This document shows, piece after piece, positions 1-12,084 of a DNA stretch of 14,746 bases. The stretch lies in the NCBI GenBank assembly GCA_038144955.1, contig JAYQOT010000055.1, positions 1 through 14,746 on the forward strand. Reading direction: 5' to 3'. A model generated the notes under the pieces. It ran no database searches, was not told where the DNA came from, and was given only the letters and a program-made list of their open reading frames with translations. This DNA is from Ga0077527 sp038144955 (GTDB lineage Bacteria; Pseudomonadota; Gammaproteobacteria; Burkholderiales; SG8-41). The position numbers were made by a program, and so were the translations under genes. The number at the start of each line of letters is the position of its first letter. Position 1 is the stretch's first letter.

Positions 1-1397
1 ATCTCCAGGTGCAATTCACCCATACCCGAGATGATGGTCTGACCCGACTCTTCGTCGGTACGCACGCGGAAAGAGGGATCTTCCTGGGCCAGACGGTTGA
101 GCGCAATGCCCATTTTTTCCTGGTCGGCCTTGGTTTTCGGCTCCACGGCCACATGAATAACCGGCTCCGGGAAAACCATCCGCTCAAGCGTGATGATCTT
201 CGATGGATCACACAGCGTATCGCCGGTCACGACGTCCTTGAGACCCACTGCCGCAGCGATATCCCCGGCAAAGACTTCCTTGATCTCTTCGCGCTGGTTT
301 GCATGCATCAGCAGGATCCGGCCGATGCGCTCCTTGCGCTGTTTCACCGCATTGTAAATCGTGTCGCCGGAATTCAGGACACCGGAATAGACGCGGATGA
401 AGGTCAACTGGCCGACGAAAGGATCGGTCATGATCTTGAATGCCAGCGCGGAGAACGGCTCGCTGTCTTCCGCCTTGCGGGAACCTTCCGATTCGTTCTC
501 GAGTATGCCTTTCACCGGAGGAATGTCGGCCGGGGACGGCAGGTAATCAATCACTGCGTCCAGCATTGCCTGAACACCCTTGTTCTTGAAAGCGGAGCCG
601 CACAGCATCGGCACGATTTCGCCGGCAATGGTGCGCAGCCGGAGGCCAGTCTTTGTTTCCTGCTCCGTCAAAGCTCCCGCCTCGAGGTATTGATTCATCA
701 GCTCTTCATTGGCCTCGGCAGCGGCTTCCATGAGCTTTTCATGCCATTCGTCTGCGGTATCCAGCAGATCGGCGGGGATATCCTGGTATTCGAACTTGAT
801 GCCCTGGGATGCCTCGTCCCAGATAATCGCCTTCATTTTTACGAGGTCGATCACCCCGACAAACTTGTCCTCGCTGCCAATAGGCACCTGGATGGGTACT
901 GGATTGGCCTTGAGGCGGGATTTCATCTGCTCGTAGACGCGGAAGAAATTCGCGCCGGTGCGATCCATTTTGTTGACAAAAGCTAGGCGCGGAACCTTGT
1001 ACTTGTTGGCCTGCCGCCAAACCGTCTCGGACTGGGGCTGCACACCGCCCACTGCGCAATAGACCATGCAGGCGCCGTCAAGCACGCGCATCGAACGCTC
1101 GACTTCGATCGTGAAATCGACGTGTCCCGGGGTATCGATGATGTTGACGCGATGCTCGGGATAATTGGCTCCCATGCCGCGCCAGTAGCAGGTAGTGGCT
1201 GCGGAGGTGATCGTAATACCCCGTTCCTGCTCCTGCTCCATCCAGTCCATGGTAGCGGCGCCATCATGCACTTCGCCGATCTTGTGATTCACACCGGTGT
1301 AAAACAGAACGCGCTCAGTGGTCGTGGTCTTGCCCGCATCAATGTGCGCGGAAATCCCGATGTTGCGATAGCGTTCGATTGGAGTCTTGCGTGGCAC
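1..1397 (-). CDS. fusA: Elongation factor G, 5' part (C-terminus outside window)
   Basis: EF-G is the translocation GTPase that moves tRNAs and mRNA through the ribosome after peptide transfer. It also helps recycle ribosomes. About 465 codons are present and the frame is open throughout; the C-terminal third lies beyond the low-coordinate edge. The GTPase motifs are in order: P-loop AHIDAGKT at residues 17-24, switch region RGITI at 59-63, DTPGH at 88-92 and NKMD at 142-145. The last visible stretch reads GMGELHLEI, a conserved domain III motif. The start is a GTG at 1395-1397 giving VPRKTPIERYRNIGIS, matching the EF-G N-terminus. An AAGGG lies 8 nt upstream. It follows rpsG by 25 nt, the usual str operon arrangement. 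No insertions are visible against the E. coli protein over this span. Confidence 0.97.
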   Translation of the reverse strand, partial: MPRKTPIERYRNIGISAHIDAGKTTTTERVLFYTGVNHKIGEVHDGAATMDWMEQEQERGITITSAATTCYWRGMGANYPEHRVNIIDTPGHVDFTIEVERSMRVLDGACMVYCAVGGVQPQSETVWRQANKYKVPRLAFVNKMDRTGANFFRVYEQMKSRLKANPVPIQVPIGSEDKFVGVIDLVKMKAIIWDEASQGIKFEYQDIPADLLDTADEWHEKLMEAAAEANEELMNQYLEAGALTEQETKTGLRLRTIAGEIVPMLCGSAFKNKGVQAMLDAVIDYLPSPADIPPVKGILENESEGSRKAEDSEPFSALAFKIMTDPFVGQLTFIRVYSGVLNSGDTIYNAVKQRKERIGRILLMHANQREEIKEVFAGDIAAAVGLKDVVTGDTLCDPSKIITLERMVFPEPVIHVAVEPKTKADQEKMGIALNRLAQEDPSFRVRTDEESGQTIISGMGELHLE

Positions 1398-1422
1398 GTT
1401 CGTTACCCTTCAGCAGCCCGCG

Positions 1423-1893
1423 TTAAAACCTGTAGTGCGAGAAGGCCTTGTTGGCTTCCGCCATACGATGCACTTCTTCGCGTTTCTTGATTGCCCCGCC
1501 GCGACCCTCGGCCGCTTCGGTGAGCTCTCCTGCAAGCCGGGCATCCATCGATTTTTCGCCACGGCCGCGCGCAGCGTCACGCAGCCAGCGCATGGCCAGG
1601 GCCACGCGCCGCACCGACCGGACTTCCACGGGAACCTGATAGTTTGCGCCGCCAACCCGGCGGCTTTTGACTTCAACCATCGGCTTGACGTTATTCACCG
1701 CCTGGTTGAACACTTCAAGGGCATCCTTGCCACCCTTCTTTTTGATCTGCTCGAGAGCACCATACATGATGCGCTCGGCGACCGATTTCTTGCCGCGCGT
1801 CATCAGCACGTTGATGAACTTGGCGATATCCTGGCTACCGTATTTCGGATCCGGCAGAACTTCGCGTTTAGGAACTTCCCTGCGACGTGGCAT
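1423..1893 (-). CDS. rpsG: 30S ribosomal protein S7
   Basis: S7 is a primary 16S rRNA binding protein that nucleates assembly of the 30S head and contacts the E-site tRNA. The product is 156 residues, the standard length for the short S7 form, and begins MPRRREVPKREVLPDPKYGS with the basic arm. It carries the conserved INVLMTRGKKSVAE and VGGANYQVPVEVR segments and ends SHYRF. The ATG at 1891-1893 lies 15 nt after the rpsL stop, with an AGGGG about 9 nt upstream. Close spacing to rpsL and fusA indicates one mRNA. In E. coli S7 is the translational repressor of this operon. That role is family knowledge here; I did not locate its mRNA target. Confidence 0.98.
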   Translation of the reverse strand: MPRRREVPKREVLPDPKYGSQDIAKFINVLMTRGKKSVAERIMYGALEQIKKKGGKDALEVFNQAVNNVKPMVEVKSRRVGGANYQVPVEVRSVRRVALAMRWLRDAARGRGEKSMDARLAGELTEAAEGRGGAIKKREEVHRMAEANKAFSHYRF

Positions 1894-1908
1894 TTCTCTG
1901 ATCCCCTA

Positions 1909-2286
1909 TCAAGCCGCTTTGGCGCGTTTCGCGCCGTATTTCGAACGCGACTGCTTGCGGTCCTTGACACCAGCGGTATCGAGGCTGCCGCGAACAACGT
2001 GGTAGCGCACACCGGGCAGATCCTTGACGCGTCCGCCGCGAATCAGCACCACCGAGTGTTCCTGCAGGTTATGGCCCTCGCCACCGATATAGCCGATGAC
2101 CTCGAAACCGTTGGTCAGGCGCACTTTGGCGACTTTCCTCAGCGCTGAGTTCGGTTTTTTGGGGGTCGTGGTGTAGACACGGGTGCATACCCCACGCTTT
2201 TGCGGGCTGCCCGCCAGCGCCGGCACCTTGCTTTTGGTGCGGGGGGCCTGTCTGGGCTTACGCACCAGTTGATTTACGGTCGGCAT
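1909..2286 (-). CDS. rpsL: 30S ribosomal protein S12
   Basis: S12 sits at the interface of the 30S decoding centre and controls accuracy. It is the classical streptomycin-resistance locus. The product has 125 residues and is near-identical in layout to the E. coli protein: MPTVNQLVRKP at the N-terminus, CTRVYTTTPKKPNSALRK in the middle and GGRVKDLPGVRYH later. Lys43 and Lys88, whose substitution gives streptomycin resistance, are both wild type, and Asp89, the RimO methylthiolation site, is present. The stop TGA is followed in frame by TAG, a tandem stop. The ATG at 2284-2286 has no recognisable Shine-Dalgarno sequence; the preceding 30 nt are A/T-rich. It is the first gene after the rpoC spacer and has its own candidate promoter. 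Confidence 0.98.
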   Translation of the reverse strand: MPTVNQLVRKPRQAPRTKSKVPALAGSPQKRGVCTRVYTTTPKKPNSALRKVAKVRLTNGFEVIGYIGGEGHNLQEHSVVLIRGGRVKDLPGVRYHVVRGSLDTAGVKDRKQSRSKYGAKRAKAA

Positions 2287-2374
2287 TTTTATTTAAAATC
2301 AATAAGTTACAAAAAAATCTTGGTTATCGTACGGTGGCACCAACTCAAGCCTTATCTGACCGCGGTGACCGCCC

Positions 2375-2406
2375 AAAAAACGCGGGGACGGCGTTTCCAC
2401 CGTCCC
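2375..2406 (-). terminator. Intrinsic terminator in the rpoC-rpsL spacer
   Basis: On the minus strand a 9-bp stem, GGGACGGTG paired with CGCCGTCCC and capped by a GAAA tetraloop (2385-2406), is followed by CGCG and six T (2375-2380). One pair is U-G in the minus RNA but would be a C-A mismatch in a plus-strand RNA, so the structure is built for leftward transcription. It could end rpoBC transcription, but it also lies downstream of the candidate rpsL promoter and so would sit in the rpsL leader. The four-base gap between stem and T-run makes its efficiency uncertain. Confidence 0.75.
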
Positions 2407-2471
2407 GGCTTTTACCGCTGGTGCGCTGCTGGAGGAAATAGTCGTCGAGCAGAGCCCAAAAAAGACTATCA

Positions 2472-2500
2472 ATTTTATGGGCTTGCCCTGTTACTGTCAA
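2472..2500 (-). promoter_or_regulatory. Sigma70-type promoter for rpsL-rpsG-fusA
   Basis: Reading the minus strand, a perfect TTGACA (2495-2500) is followed by exactly 17 bp and then TAAAAT (2472-2477), five of six matches to the -10 consensus. The rpoC TGA stop (2497-2499) lies inside the -35 box. Transcription would start near 2464-2466, giving a leader of about 180 nt to the rpsL ATG. The leader contains the terminator at 2375-2406. Confidence 0.75.
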
Positions 2501-5500
2501 GCTACCTGCTCTTCTCCTTCCGCACTCGGGGCCTCGGCCTCGGCAGCCGCCGCGACCTGCTCCAGCTCGGCCTGGGCAGCCTGCTTGCGCCGGATCCGGT
2601 GATAGGCAAGACCGGTACCAGCCGGGATAAGCCGGCCGACGATGACGTTTTCCTTCAGCCCGCGCAGTTCATCGCGCTTGCCCATGATCGCCGCCTCGGT
2701 CAGCACCCGCGTGGTCTCCTGGAAGGAAGCTGCAGAGATGAACGAATCCGTCGACAGTGAAGCCTTGGTAATGCCCAGCAGCACATGTTCGTACTGCGCG
2801 GGCTTTTTGCCCTCGGCCTCAACGCGCTCGTTTTCCAGCAGCAACTCGGCGCGCTCCACCTGTTCACCGGTAATGAAACGCGTATCGCCGGGTTCGGTAA
2901 TCAGGACACGGCGCAGCATCTGGCGCACGATGACCTCGATATGCTTGTCGTTGATTTTGACGCCCTGCAACCGGTAGACATCCTGTACTTCATTGCAGAT
3001 GTAACGTGCGAGGGCTTCGACACCGAGCAGTCGCAGGATATCGTGCGGATCAGCAGGACCGTCGACGATGCTTTCACCACGGTTCACGACCTGACCATCG
3101 TGGGCCATGACATGCTTGTCCTTGGCAATCAGGAACTCATGTGCCACGCCGTCAAGATCAGTGATCACCAGACGCTGCTTGCCCTTGGTGTCCTTGCCGA
3201 AGGACACCGTACCGGTAACTTCGGCAAGCAGACCTGCATCCTTGGGAGAACGCGCCTCGAACAATTCGGCAACACGCGGCAGACCGCCGGTAATGTCACG
3301 GGTTTTTGAGGTTTCCTGAGGAATACGTGCCAGCACTTCACCAACGCCGACTTCCTGTCCGTCACGCACCGTGATAATGCAGCCGATCTGGAACGTGATA
3401 TTGACCGACTGGTCCGATCCGGCCAGGTTGATTTCCTTGCCGTTGCCATCCAGCAGCTTCACCTGGGGACGCAGGCCTTTCGCTTGAGCGCTGCCACGCC
3501 GCTTCGGATCGACCACCACCAGCGTTGACAGACCGGTAACTTCGTCTATCTGCTTGGCAACGGTCACGCCCTCTTCAACGTTCTCGAACTTGATGCGTCC
3601 GGCGTACTCGGTAATGATCGGACGGGTATGCGGATCCCAGGTTGCCAGCACATGCCCGGGCTTGACGGCCTGGCCATCGCGCGCCGACAGCAGCGCGCCG
3701 TAGGGAACCTTGTGGCGCTCGCGCTCGCGATTGGCATCATCATGTATAACCAGTTCGCCGTTGCGTGATATCGCAACCAGTTCTCCGCGGGTATTCGACA
3801 CATAACGCATACCGGCCGAATAACGCACGACACCAGCTGACTTGCTCTCTACCTGGCTGACGACGGCGGTCCGGGAAGCGGCACCACCGATATGGAAAGT
3901 ACGCATGGTCAGCTGGGTTCCGGGTTCGCCGATCGACTGGGCTGCAATCACACCAACCGCCTCGCCGACATTCACCACTGAGCCACGACCGAGATCACGG
4001 CCATAGCAGCGGGTACATAGTCCATAGCGGGTTTCACAGGTCAGCGGCGTACGCACCTTGATCTCGTCGATACCGGCGGCTTCGACGGCATCAACCACTT
4101 CCTCGTCAAGCAGGGTGTTCGACGGATAAAGCACCGCGCCTGATTCAGGATTAACGATATCAGCCGCAGCAACCCTGCCCAGGATGCGCTCACGCAGGCT
4201 TTCAACCACTTCACCGCCTTCGATAAGAGCCTTCATCGCCACGCCCTGCTCGGTACCGCAATCCTCCTCGGTCACCACCAGGTCCTGGGTCACATCAACC
4301 AGACGGCGCGTCAGATAGCCCGAGTTTGCGGTCTTCAACGCAGTATCCGCCAGACCCTTGCGGGCGCCATGGGTTGAAATGAAGTATTGCAGAACGTTCA
4401 GGCCCTCACGGAAATTAGCCGTGATCGGGGTTTCGATGATCGAACCGTCCGGCTTGGCCATCAGACCGCGCATGCCGGCGAGCTGCCGGATCTGCGCCGC
4501 CGAACCGCGGGCGCCAGAGTCGGCCATCATGTAAATCGAGTTGAAGGACTCCTGCATGACAGGGTTGCCCTTCTTGTCGTTACGTGATTTCCATTCGCGG
4601 GCATCAGCATCCCATTCAATGACAGGCTCGACACCGAGCTGTTCCATCATGGCCTTGGCGACAAAATCGCCCGCACGGCCCCAGATGTCGACAACCTTGT
4701 TGTAGCGCTCACCCTGGGTGACCAGACCCGAGGTGTACTGCTTTTCGATCTCCTGAACTTCTTTCTCGGCTTCGACAATGATGTCGTTCTTTTGCTGCGG
4801 GACCAGCATGTCATCCACCGCGATGGAAAGACCCGCGCGGGTTGCCATGGAGAAACCGTTGTACATCAGCTTGTCGGCAAAAATCACAGTTTCACGCAAA
4901 CCGCAGCGCCGGAAACTGGCATTGATGATTTTCGAAATTTCCTTCTTTTTCAGCGCCTTGTTGATGAACTCGAAAGAAAGGCCATGGGGCAGTATTTCGG
5001 ACAGCAGCGCGCGGCCGACCGTGGTCTGGTAGCGCGTCATCCGTTCCTGCTTGCTGCCGTCTTCATTGACGTCGGTTTCCTTGATGCGCACATGGATGCG
5101 CGAGCCAATCTCGACCTGGCCGGTTTCGTAGGCGCGGGAGACTTCAGCAACGTTGATGAATTTCGAGTCCTCACCACGAGCGCCCTGCTTCTCGCGAGTG
5201 ATGTAGTAAAGACCAAGCACGATATCCTGGGACGGCACGATGATCGGGTCGCCGTTGGCGGGAGACAGAACATTGTTCGAGGAAAGCATCAACGTCCGCG
5301 CCTCCATCTGCGCCTCCAGGGACAGCGGCACGTGGACAGCCATCTGGTCGCCGTCGAAGTCGGCATTGAACGCCGCGCATACCAGCGGATGCAACTGGAT
5401 GGCCTTGCCCTCGATCAGCACCGGCTCGAAAGCCTGGATGCCGAGACGGTGCAGTGTCGGTGCACGGTTCAGCATCACCGGGTGCTCGCGGATCACTTCC

Positions 5501-6738
5501 TCGAGAATATCCCAGACAATCGGTTCTTCACTCTCAACCATGCGTTTGGCCGCCTTGATGGTGGTGGCGAGCCCCATGACTTCCAGTTTGTTGAAAATGA
5601 AGGGCTTGAACAGCTCGAGCGCCATCTTTTTCGGCAGGCCACATTGGTGCAGCTTCAGCTGCGGACCAACCACGATCACAGAACGTCCGGAGTAGTCGAC
5701 GCGCTTGCCCAGCAGGTTCTGACGGAAACGACCACCCTTGCCCTTGATCATGTCGGCGAGCGACTTGAGCGGACGCTTGTTGGCACCGGTCATTGCCTTG
5801 CCGCGGCGACCGTTGTCGAGCAGTGAATCCACCGCTTCCTGCAGCATGCGTTTCTCGTTGCGAACGATGATTTCCGGCGCCTTCAGTTCGAGCAAACGCT
5901 TCAGGCGGTTATTGCGGTTGATTACGCGGCGATACAGGTCGTTCAGGTCCGAAGTCGCGAACCGGCCGCCGTCCAGCGGCACCAGCGGCCGCAGTTCGGG
6001 CGGCAGCACCGGCAGCACTTCCATCACCATCCAGTCCGGCTTGATGCCCGACTTCTGGAAAGCCTCAAGAACCTTCAGGCGCTTGGCTATTTTCTTGATC
6101 TTGGTCTCGGAGCTGGTCGCCTCGAGGTCGGCACGCAAAGTCTCAATCTCATGGCCAAGATCGAGACTGCGCAGCAGGGAGCGCACGCCTTCCGCACCCA
6201 TTGCAGCACTGAAATCGTCGCCGAATTCCTCGACCTTCGCCAGATAATCGTCTTCCGTCATCAGCTGGCAGCGCTTCAGGGGGGTCATGCCGGGGTCGGT
6301 GACCACGTAGGCCTCGAAATAGAGCACGCGCTCGATGTCGCGCAACGTCATGTCGAGCACCATGCCCAAGCGGGAAGGCAGTGATTTAAGGAACCAGATG
6401 TGCGCAACCGGGCTGGCAAGCTCGATGTGGCCCATGCGCTCGCGGCGAACTTTGGACAACGTCACCTCGACACCGCACTTCTCGCAGATCACGCCGCGAT
6501 GCTTCAGCCGCTTGTACTTGCCGCACAGACATTCGTAGTCCTTGGTAGGCCCGAAAATCTTTGCGCAGAACAGGCCGTCGCGCTCTGGCTTGAACGTGCG
6601 GTAGTTGATGGTTTCCGGCTTCTTGACCTCGCCGTACGACCACGAACGGATCTTCTCGGGCGAGGCCAGCCCGATCTTGATCGCATCGAATTCCTCTTCC
6701 TGCGTAACCTGTTTGAACAAATCAAGCAGTGCTTTCAT
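2497..6738 (-). CDS. rpoC: DNA-directed RNA polymerase subunit beta'
   Basis: Beta' forms half of the RNA polymerase catalytic cleft. The product is 1413 residues, against 1407 in E. coli. The N-terminal zinc site C70, C72, C85, C88 and the active-site NADFDGDQM, with magnesium-binding D460, D462 and D464, fall at the E. coli positions. The bridge helix (around TANSGYLTRRLVDVTQD, 803-819), the second zinc site C827, C901, C908, C911, and the trigger loop (about 933-955) follow. Roughly 190 residues after the trigger loop represent the SI3 insertion of proteobacteria. The C-terminus ends in an acidic, alanine-rich tail (AEAEAPSAEGEEQVA). The ATG at 6736-6738 has TAGGAG 8 nt upstream. It follows rpoB by 94 nt in the same transcript. 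No frameshift or missing catalytic residue is seen. Confidence 0.99.
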   Translation of the reverse strand: MKALLDLFKQVTQEEEFDAIKIGLASPEKIRSWSYGEVKKPETINYRTFKPERDGLFCAKIFGPTKDYECLCGKYKRLKHRGVICEKCGVEVTLSKVRRERMGHIELASPVAHIWFLKSLPSRLGMVLDMTLRDIERVLYFEAYVVTDPGMTPLKRCQLMTEDDYLAKVEEFGDDFSAAMGAEGVRSLLRSLDLGHEIETLRADLEATSSETKIKKIAKRLKVLEAFQKSGIKPDWMVMEVLPVLPPELRPLVPLDGGRFATSDLNDLYRRVINRNNRLKRLLELKAPEIIVRNEKRMLQEAVDSLLDNGRRGKAMTGANKRPLKSLADMIKGKGGRFRQNLLGKRVDYSGRSVIVVGPQLKLHQCGLPKKMALELFKPFIFNKLEVMGLATTIKAAKRMVESEEPIVWDILEEVIREHPVMLNRAPTLHRLGIQAFEPVLIEGKAIQLHPLVCAAFNADFDGDQMAVHVPLSLEAQMEARTLMLSSNNVLSPANGDPIIVPSQDIVLGLYYITREKQGARGEDSKFINVAEVSRAYETGQVEIGSRIHVRIKETDVNEDGSKQERMTRYQTTVGRALLSEILPHGLSFEFINKALKKKEISKIINASFRRCGLRETVIFADKLMYNGFSMATRAGLSIAVDDMLVPQQKNDIIVEAEKEVQEIEKQYTSGLVTQGERYNKVVDIWGRAGDFVAKAMMEQLGVEPVIEWDADAREWKSRNDKKGNPVMQESFNSIYMMADSGARGSAAQIRQLAGMRGLMAKPDGSIIETPITANFREGLNVLQYFISTHGARKGLADTALKTANSGYLTRRLVDVTQDLVVTEEDCGTEQGVAMKALIEGGEVVESLRERILGRVAAADIVNPESGAVLYPSNTLLDEEVVDAVEAAGIDEIKVRTPLTCETRYGLCTRCYGRDLGRGSVVNVGEAVGVIAAQSIGEPGTQLTMRTFHIGGAASRTAVVSQVESKSAGVVRYSAGMRYVSNTRGELVAISRNGELVIHDDANRERERHKVPYGALLSARDGQAVKPGHVLATWDPHTRPIITEYAGRIKFENVEEGVTVAKQIDEVTGLSTLVVVDPKRRGSAQAKGLRPQVKLLDGNGKEINLAGSDQSVNITFQIGCIITVRDGQEVGVGEVLARIPQETSKTRDITGGLPRVAELFEARSPKDAGLLAEVTGTVSFGKDTKGKQRLVITDLDGVAHEFLIAKDKHVMAHDGQVVNRGESIVDGPADPHDILRLLGVEALARYICNEVQDVYRLQGVKINDKHIEVIVRQMLRRVLITEPGDTRFITGEQVERAELLLENERVEAEGKKPAQYEHVLLGITKASLSTDSFISAASFQETTRVLTEAAIMGKRDELRGLKENVIVGRLIPAGTGLAYHRIRRKQAAQAELEQVAAAAEAEAPSAEGEEQVA

Positions 6739-6832
6739 CGCAAACTCCTAGGTAATCTTTCTGTGCTGCGCTGTCCCGTAAACTTCGGCTCTGCGGGAGC
6801 GGGGTTCACCCGCCGCCGCAATCCCTTTCAGT

Positions 6833-10948
<4,116 letters not shown>

Positions 10949-10984
10949 GTCCACTCCGGGGCAGAGTCAGAAAGTCAAACGTCG

Positions 10985-11018
10985 CAGGTCACAGACGCGA
11001 AATCCGCGGTATGACCTG
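10985..11018 (-). other. Second stem-loop of the rplL-rpoB spacer
   Basis: On the minus strand CAGGTCA pairs perfectly with TGACCTG (7 bp). After a small internal loop, CGCG pairs with CGCG around a 5-nt loop. It has no T-run after it, so it is not a terminator. An interrupted duplex between rplL and rpoB is the kind of place where RNase III cuts in E. coli, but cleavage here is only an inference. Confidence 0.5.
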
Positions 11019-11037
11019 ACACTTTCGACCTTCGATG

Positions 11038-11082
11038 CAAAAGTCAAAAGGTGCCGGTCGGCGGAAAACCGCCGTCCGGCAC
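11038..11082 (-). terminator. Attenuator-like hairpin between rplL and rpoB
   Basis: The minus strand forms a long stem: GTGCCGG with CCGGCAC (7 bp), one A-A mismatch, then CGGCGG with CCGCCG (6 bp) closed by TTTT (11051-11082). It is followed by CTTTTGACTTTTGC, a broken U-tract. The position matches the E. coli rplL-rpoB attenuator, which lets only a fraction of polymerases reach rpoB. The interrupted U-tract fits partial rather than full termination. Confidence 0.7.
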
Positions 11083-11094
11083 GGTTTCCTGCAA

Positions 11095-11475
11095 TTACTT
11101 GATCTCAGCGGTACCGCCCGCTTCGGTGATCTGCTTGGCGATAGCGTCGGCGTCAGCCTTCGACACGCCTTCCTTGATGGGCTTCGGTGCGCCGTCGACC
11201 AGGTCTTTGGCTTCCTTCAGGCCCAGACCGGTCACTGCACGCACGACCTTGATCACGTTCACCTTGTTCGCACCTGCATTGGTCAGGTTTACGGTGAACT
11301 CGGTCTTCTCTTCGGACGCGGCAGCAGCACCACCACCGGCGGCGGGTGCAGCTACAGCGACGGCAGCAGCAGCCGAAACACCGAATTTTTCTTCCATGTC
11401 CTTGATCAGTTGGGACAGCTCGAGCACCGTCATGTTCGCGATGGCATCGAGTACTTCTGCTTTGGCAACAGCCAT
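11095..11475 (-). CDS. rplL: 50S ribosomal protein L7/L12
   Basis: L12 is the multi-copy stalk protein that recruits and activates translational GTPases. The chosen start, ATG at 11473-11475, gives 126 residues beginning MAVAKAEVLDAIANMTVLEL, the family N-terminus. AGGAG lies 7 nt upstream. An upstream in-frame ATG at 11491-11493 would add MIQENN and overlap the Shine-Dalgarno, so it is rejected. The N-terminal dimerisation helices (about 1-35) lead to an Ala/Gly-rich flexible hinge (about 36-54). The C-terminal globular domain starts at EKTEFTVNL and contains the factor-binding KVVRAVTGLGLKEAKDLVD. It follows rplJ by 78 nt and precedes the rpoB attenuator. Confidence 0.98.
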   Translation of the reverse strand: MAVAKAEVLDAIANMTVLELSQLIKDMEEKFGVSAAAAVAVAAPAAGGGAAAASEEKTEFTVNLTNAGANKVNVIKVVRAVTGLGLKEAKDLVDGAPKPIKEGVSKADADAIAKQITEAGGTAEIK

Positions 11476-11535
11476 GTTGTTCTCCTGAATCAAAAATTTA
11501 ATTTAAACAATTGGTTAATGTCTTTCGGTAAGCCT

Positions 11536-11547
11536 GGCCCCGGGGCC
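11536..11547. repeat. 12-bp palindrome in the rplJ-rplL spacer
   Basis: GGCCCC followed by GGGGCC forms a perfect self-complementary 12-mer 6 nt after the rplJ stop. An A/T-rich tract of about 35 nt then leads to the rplL Shine-Dalgarno. It has no loop, so as a hairpin it would have to open central pairs; its function is unknown. Confidence 0.4.
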
Positions 11548-11553
11548 GTGGGC

Positions 11554-12084
11554 TCACGCGGCCTGCTTTTCCTTCTGATCCCGCACGGCAGCCAGCGTGC
11601 GCACGAATTTGCCCGGCACCTCGTTGAGGGTGCGGACAAATTTGGCGACCGGCGCCTGCATGGTTCCCATAAGGGTAGCGATCAGCTCCTGACGGCTGGG
11701 CATCTTGGCGAGCGCGGCAATTTCCTTCACGCTCATCACGACATTCGGCATGGCGCCGCCCTTGATCACGAGACGCTCGTTCTCCTTGGAAAACTCGTGC
11801 AGCAACTTGGCAGCGGCAACGGGGTCGCTGGAAATGCCGTAGGCCAGCGGTCCGACCATCTGGTCGGCCAGGGCCTTGAACGGCGTATCAGCGACGGCGC
11901 GTCGCGCCAAGGTGTTTTTCAGAACGCGGAAATACACGCCCGAGTCACGCGCTTTCTTGCGCAACGCGGTCATGTCTCCCACGGGCAGGCTGCGGTACTC
12001 TGCGAGTACGATGGCCTGCGCCTGCGCAACCTGCGCGCTGACTTCAGCCACCACCGCTTGCTTCTGCTCCAGATTGAGACTCAA
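11554..12084 (-). CDS. rplJ: 50S ribosomal protein L10
   Basis: L10 is the base of the ribosomal stalk: it anchors to 23S rRNA and carries L12 dimers on its C-terminal helix. The L10-L12 complex also represses its own mRNA. The product is 176 residues, MSLNLEQKQAVVAEVSAQVA at the start, with VLKNTLARRA and GPLAYGIS in the rRNA-binding domain. The C-terminal helix, APVAKFVRTLNEVPGKFVRTLAAV, is recognisable as the L12-binding region. The start codon is TTG at 12082-12084, supported by GGAG 7 nt upstream and by the family N-terminus. There is no nearby ATG. It is preceded by a 334-nt leader with an L10-binding element and followed by rplL. Confidence 0.97.
   Translation of the reverse strand: MSLNLEQKQAVVAEVSAQVAQAQAIVLAEYRSLPVGDMTALRKKARDSGVYFRVLKNTLARRAVADTPFKALADQMVGPLAYGISSDPVAAAKLLHEFSKENERLVIKGGAMPNVVMSVKEIAALAKMPSRQELIATLMGTMQAPVAKFVRTLNEVPGKFVRTLAAVRDQKEKQAA

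Noticed and set aside
739..1267. Short minus-strand frames within fusA in another phase
   Set aside because: The fusA frame itself is open and carries all GTPase motifs from the GTG at 1397 to the window edge, so these are out-of-frame shadows and not evidence of a frameshift.
2287..2374. Second promoter between the terminator and rpsL
   Set aside because: TTGAGT near 2344 has no acceptable -10 at 16-18 bp (best match two of six), and the A/T-rich stretch before the ATG has no -35.
4792..5826. 344-codon plus-strand frame within rpoC, with similar ones at 9-986, 7547-8710 and 11035-12237
   Set aside because: All are shadows of conserved minus-strand genes with no ribosome binding site or recognisable domain; the last one even spans rplL, rplJ and the leader.
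6739..6832. GCGGG/CCCGC hairpin between rpoB and rpoC as a terminator
   Set aside because: Only 5 bp, no U-tract, and rpoC must be cotranscribed; treated as ordinary spacer structure.
10949..10954. GTG two codons upstream as rpoB start
   Set aside because: The ATG at 10946-10948 matches the family N-terminus and has GGAG at a good distance; the GTG would lie almost on top of it.
11476..11493. Upstream ATG extending rplL by MIQENN
   Set aside because: It would put the start 5' of, and overlapping, the AGGAG that serves the conserved MAVAKAEV start.
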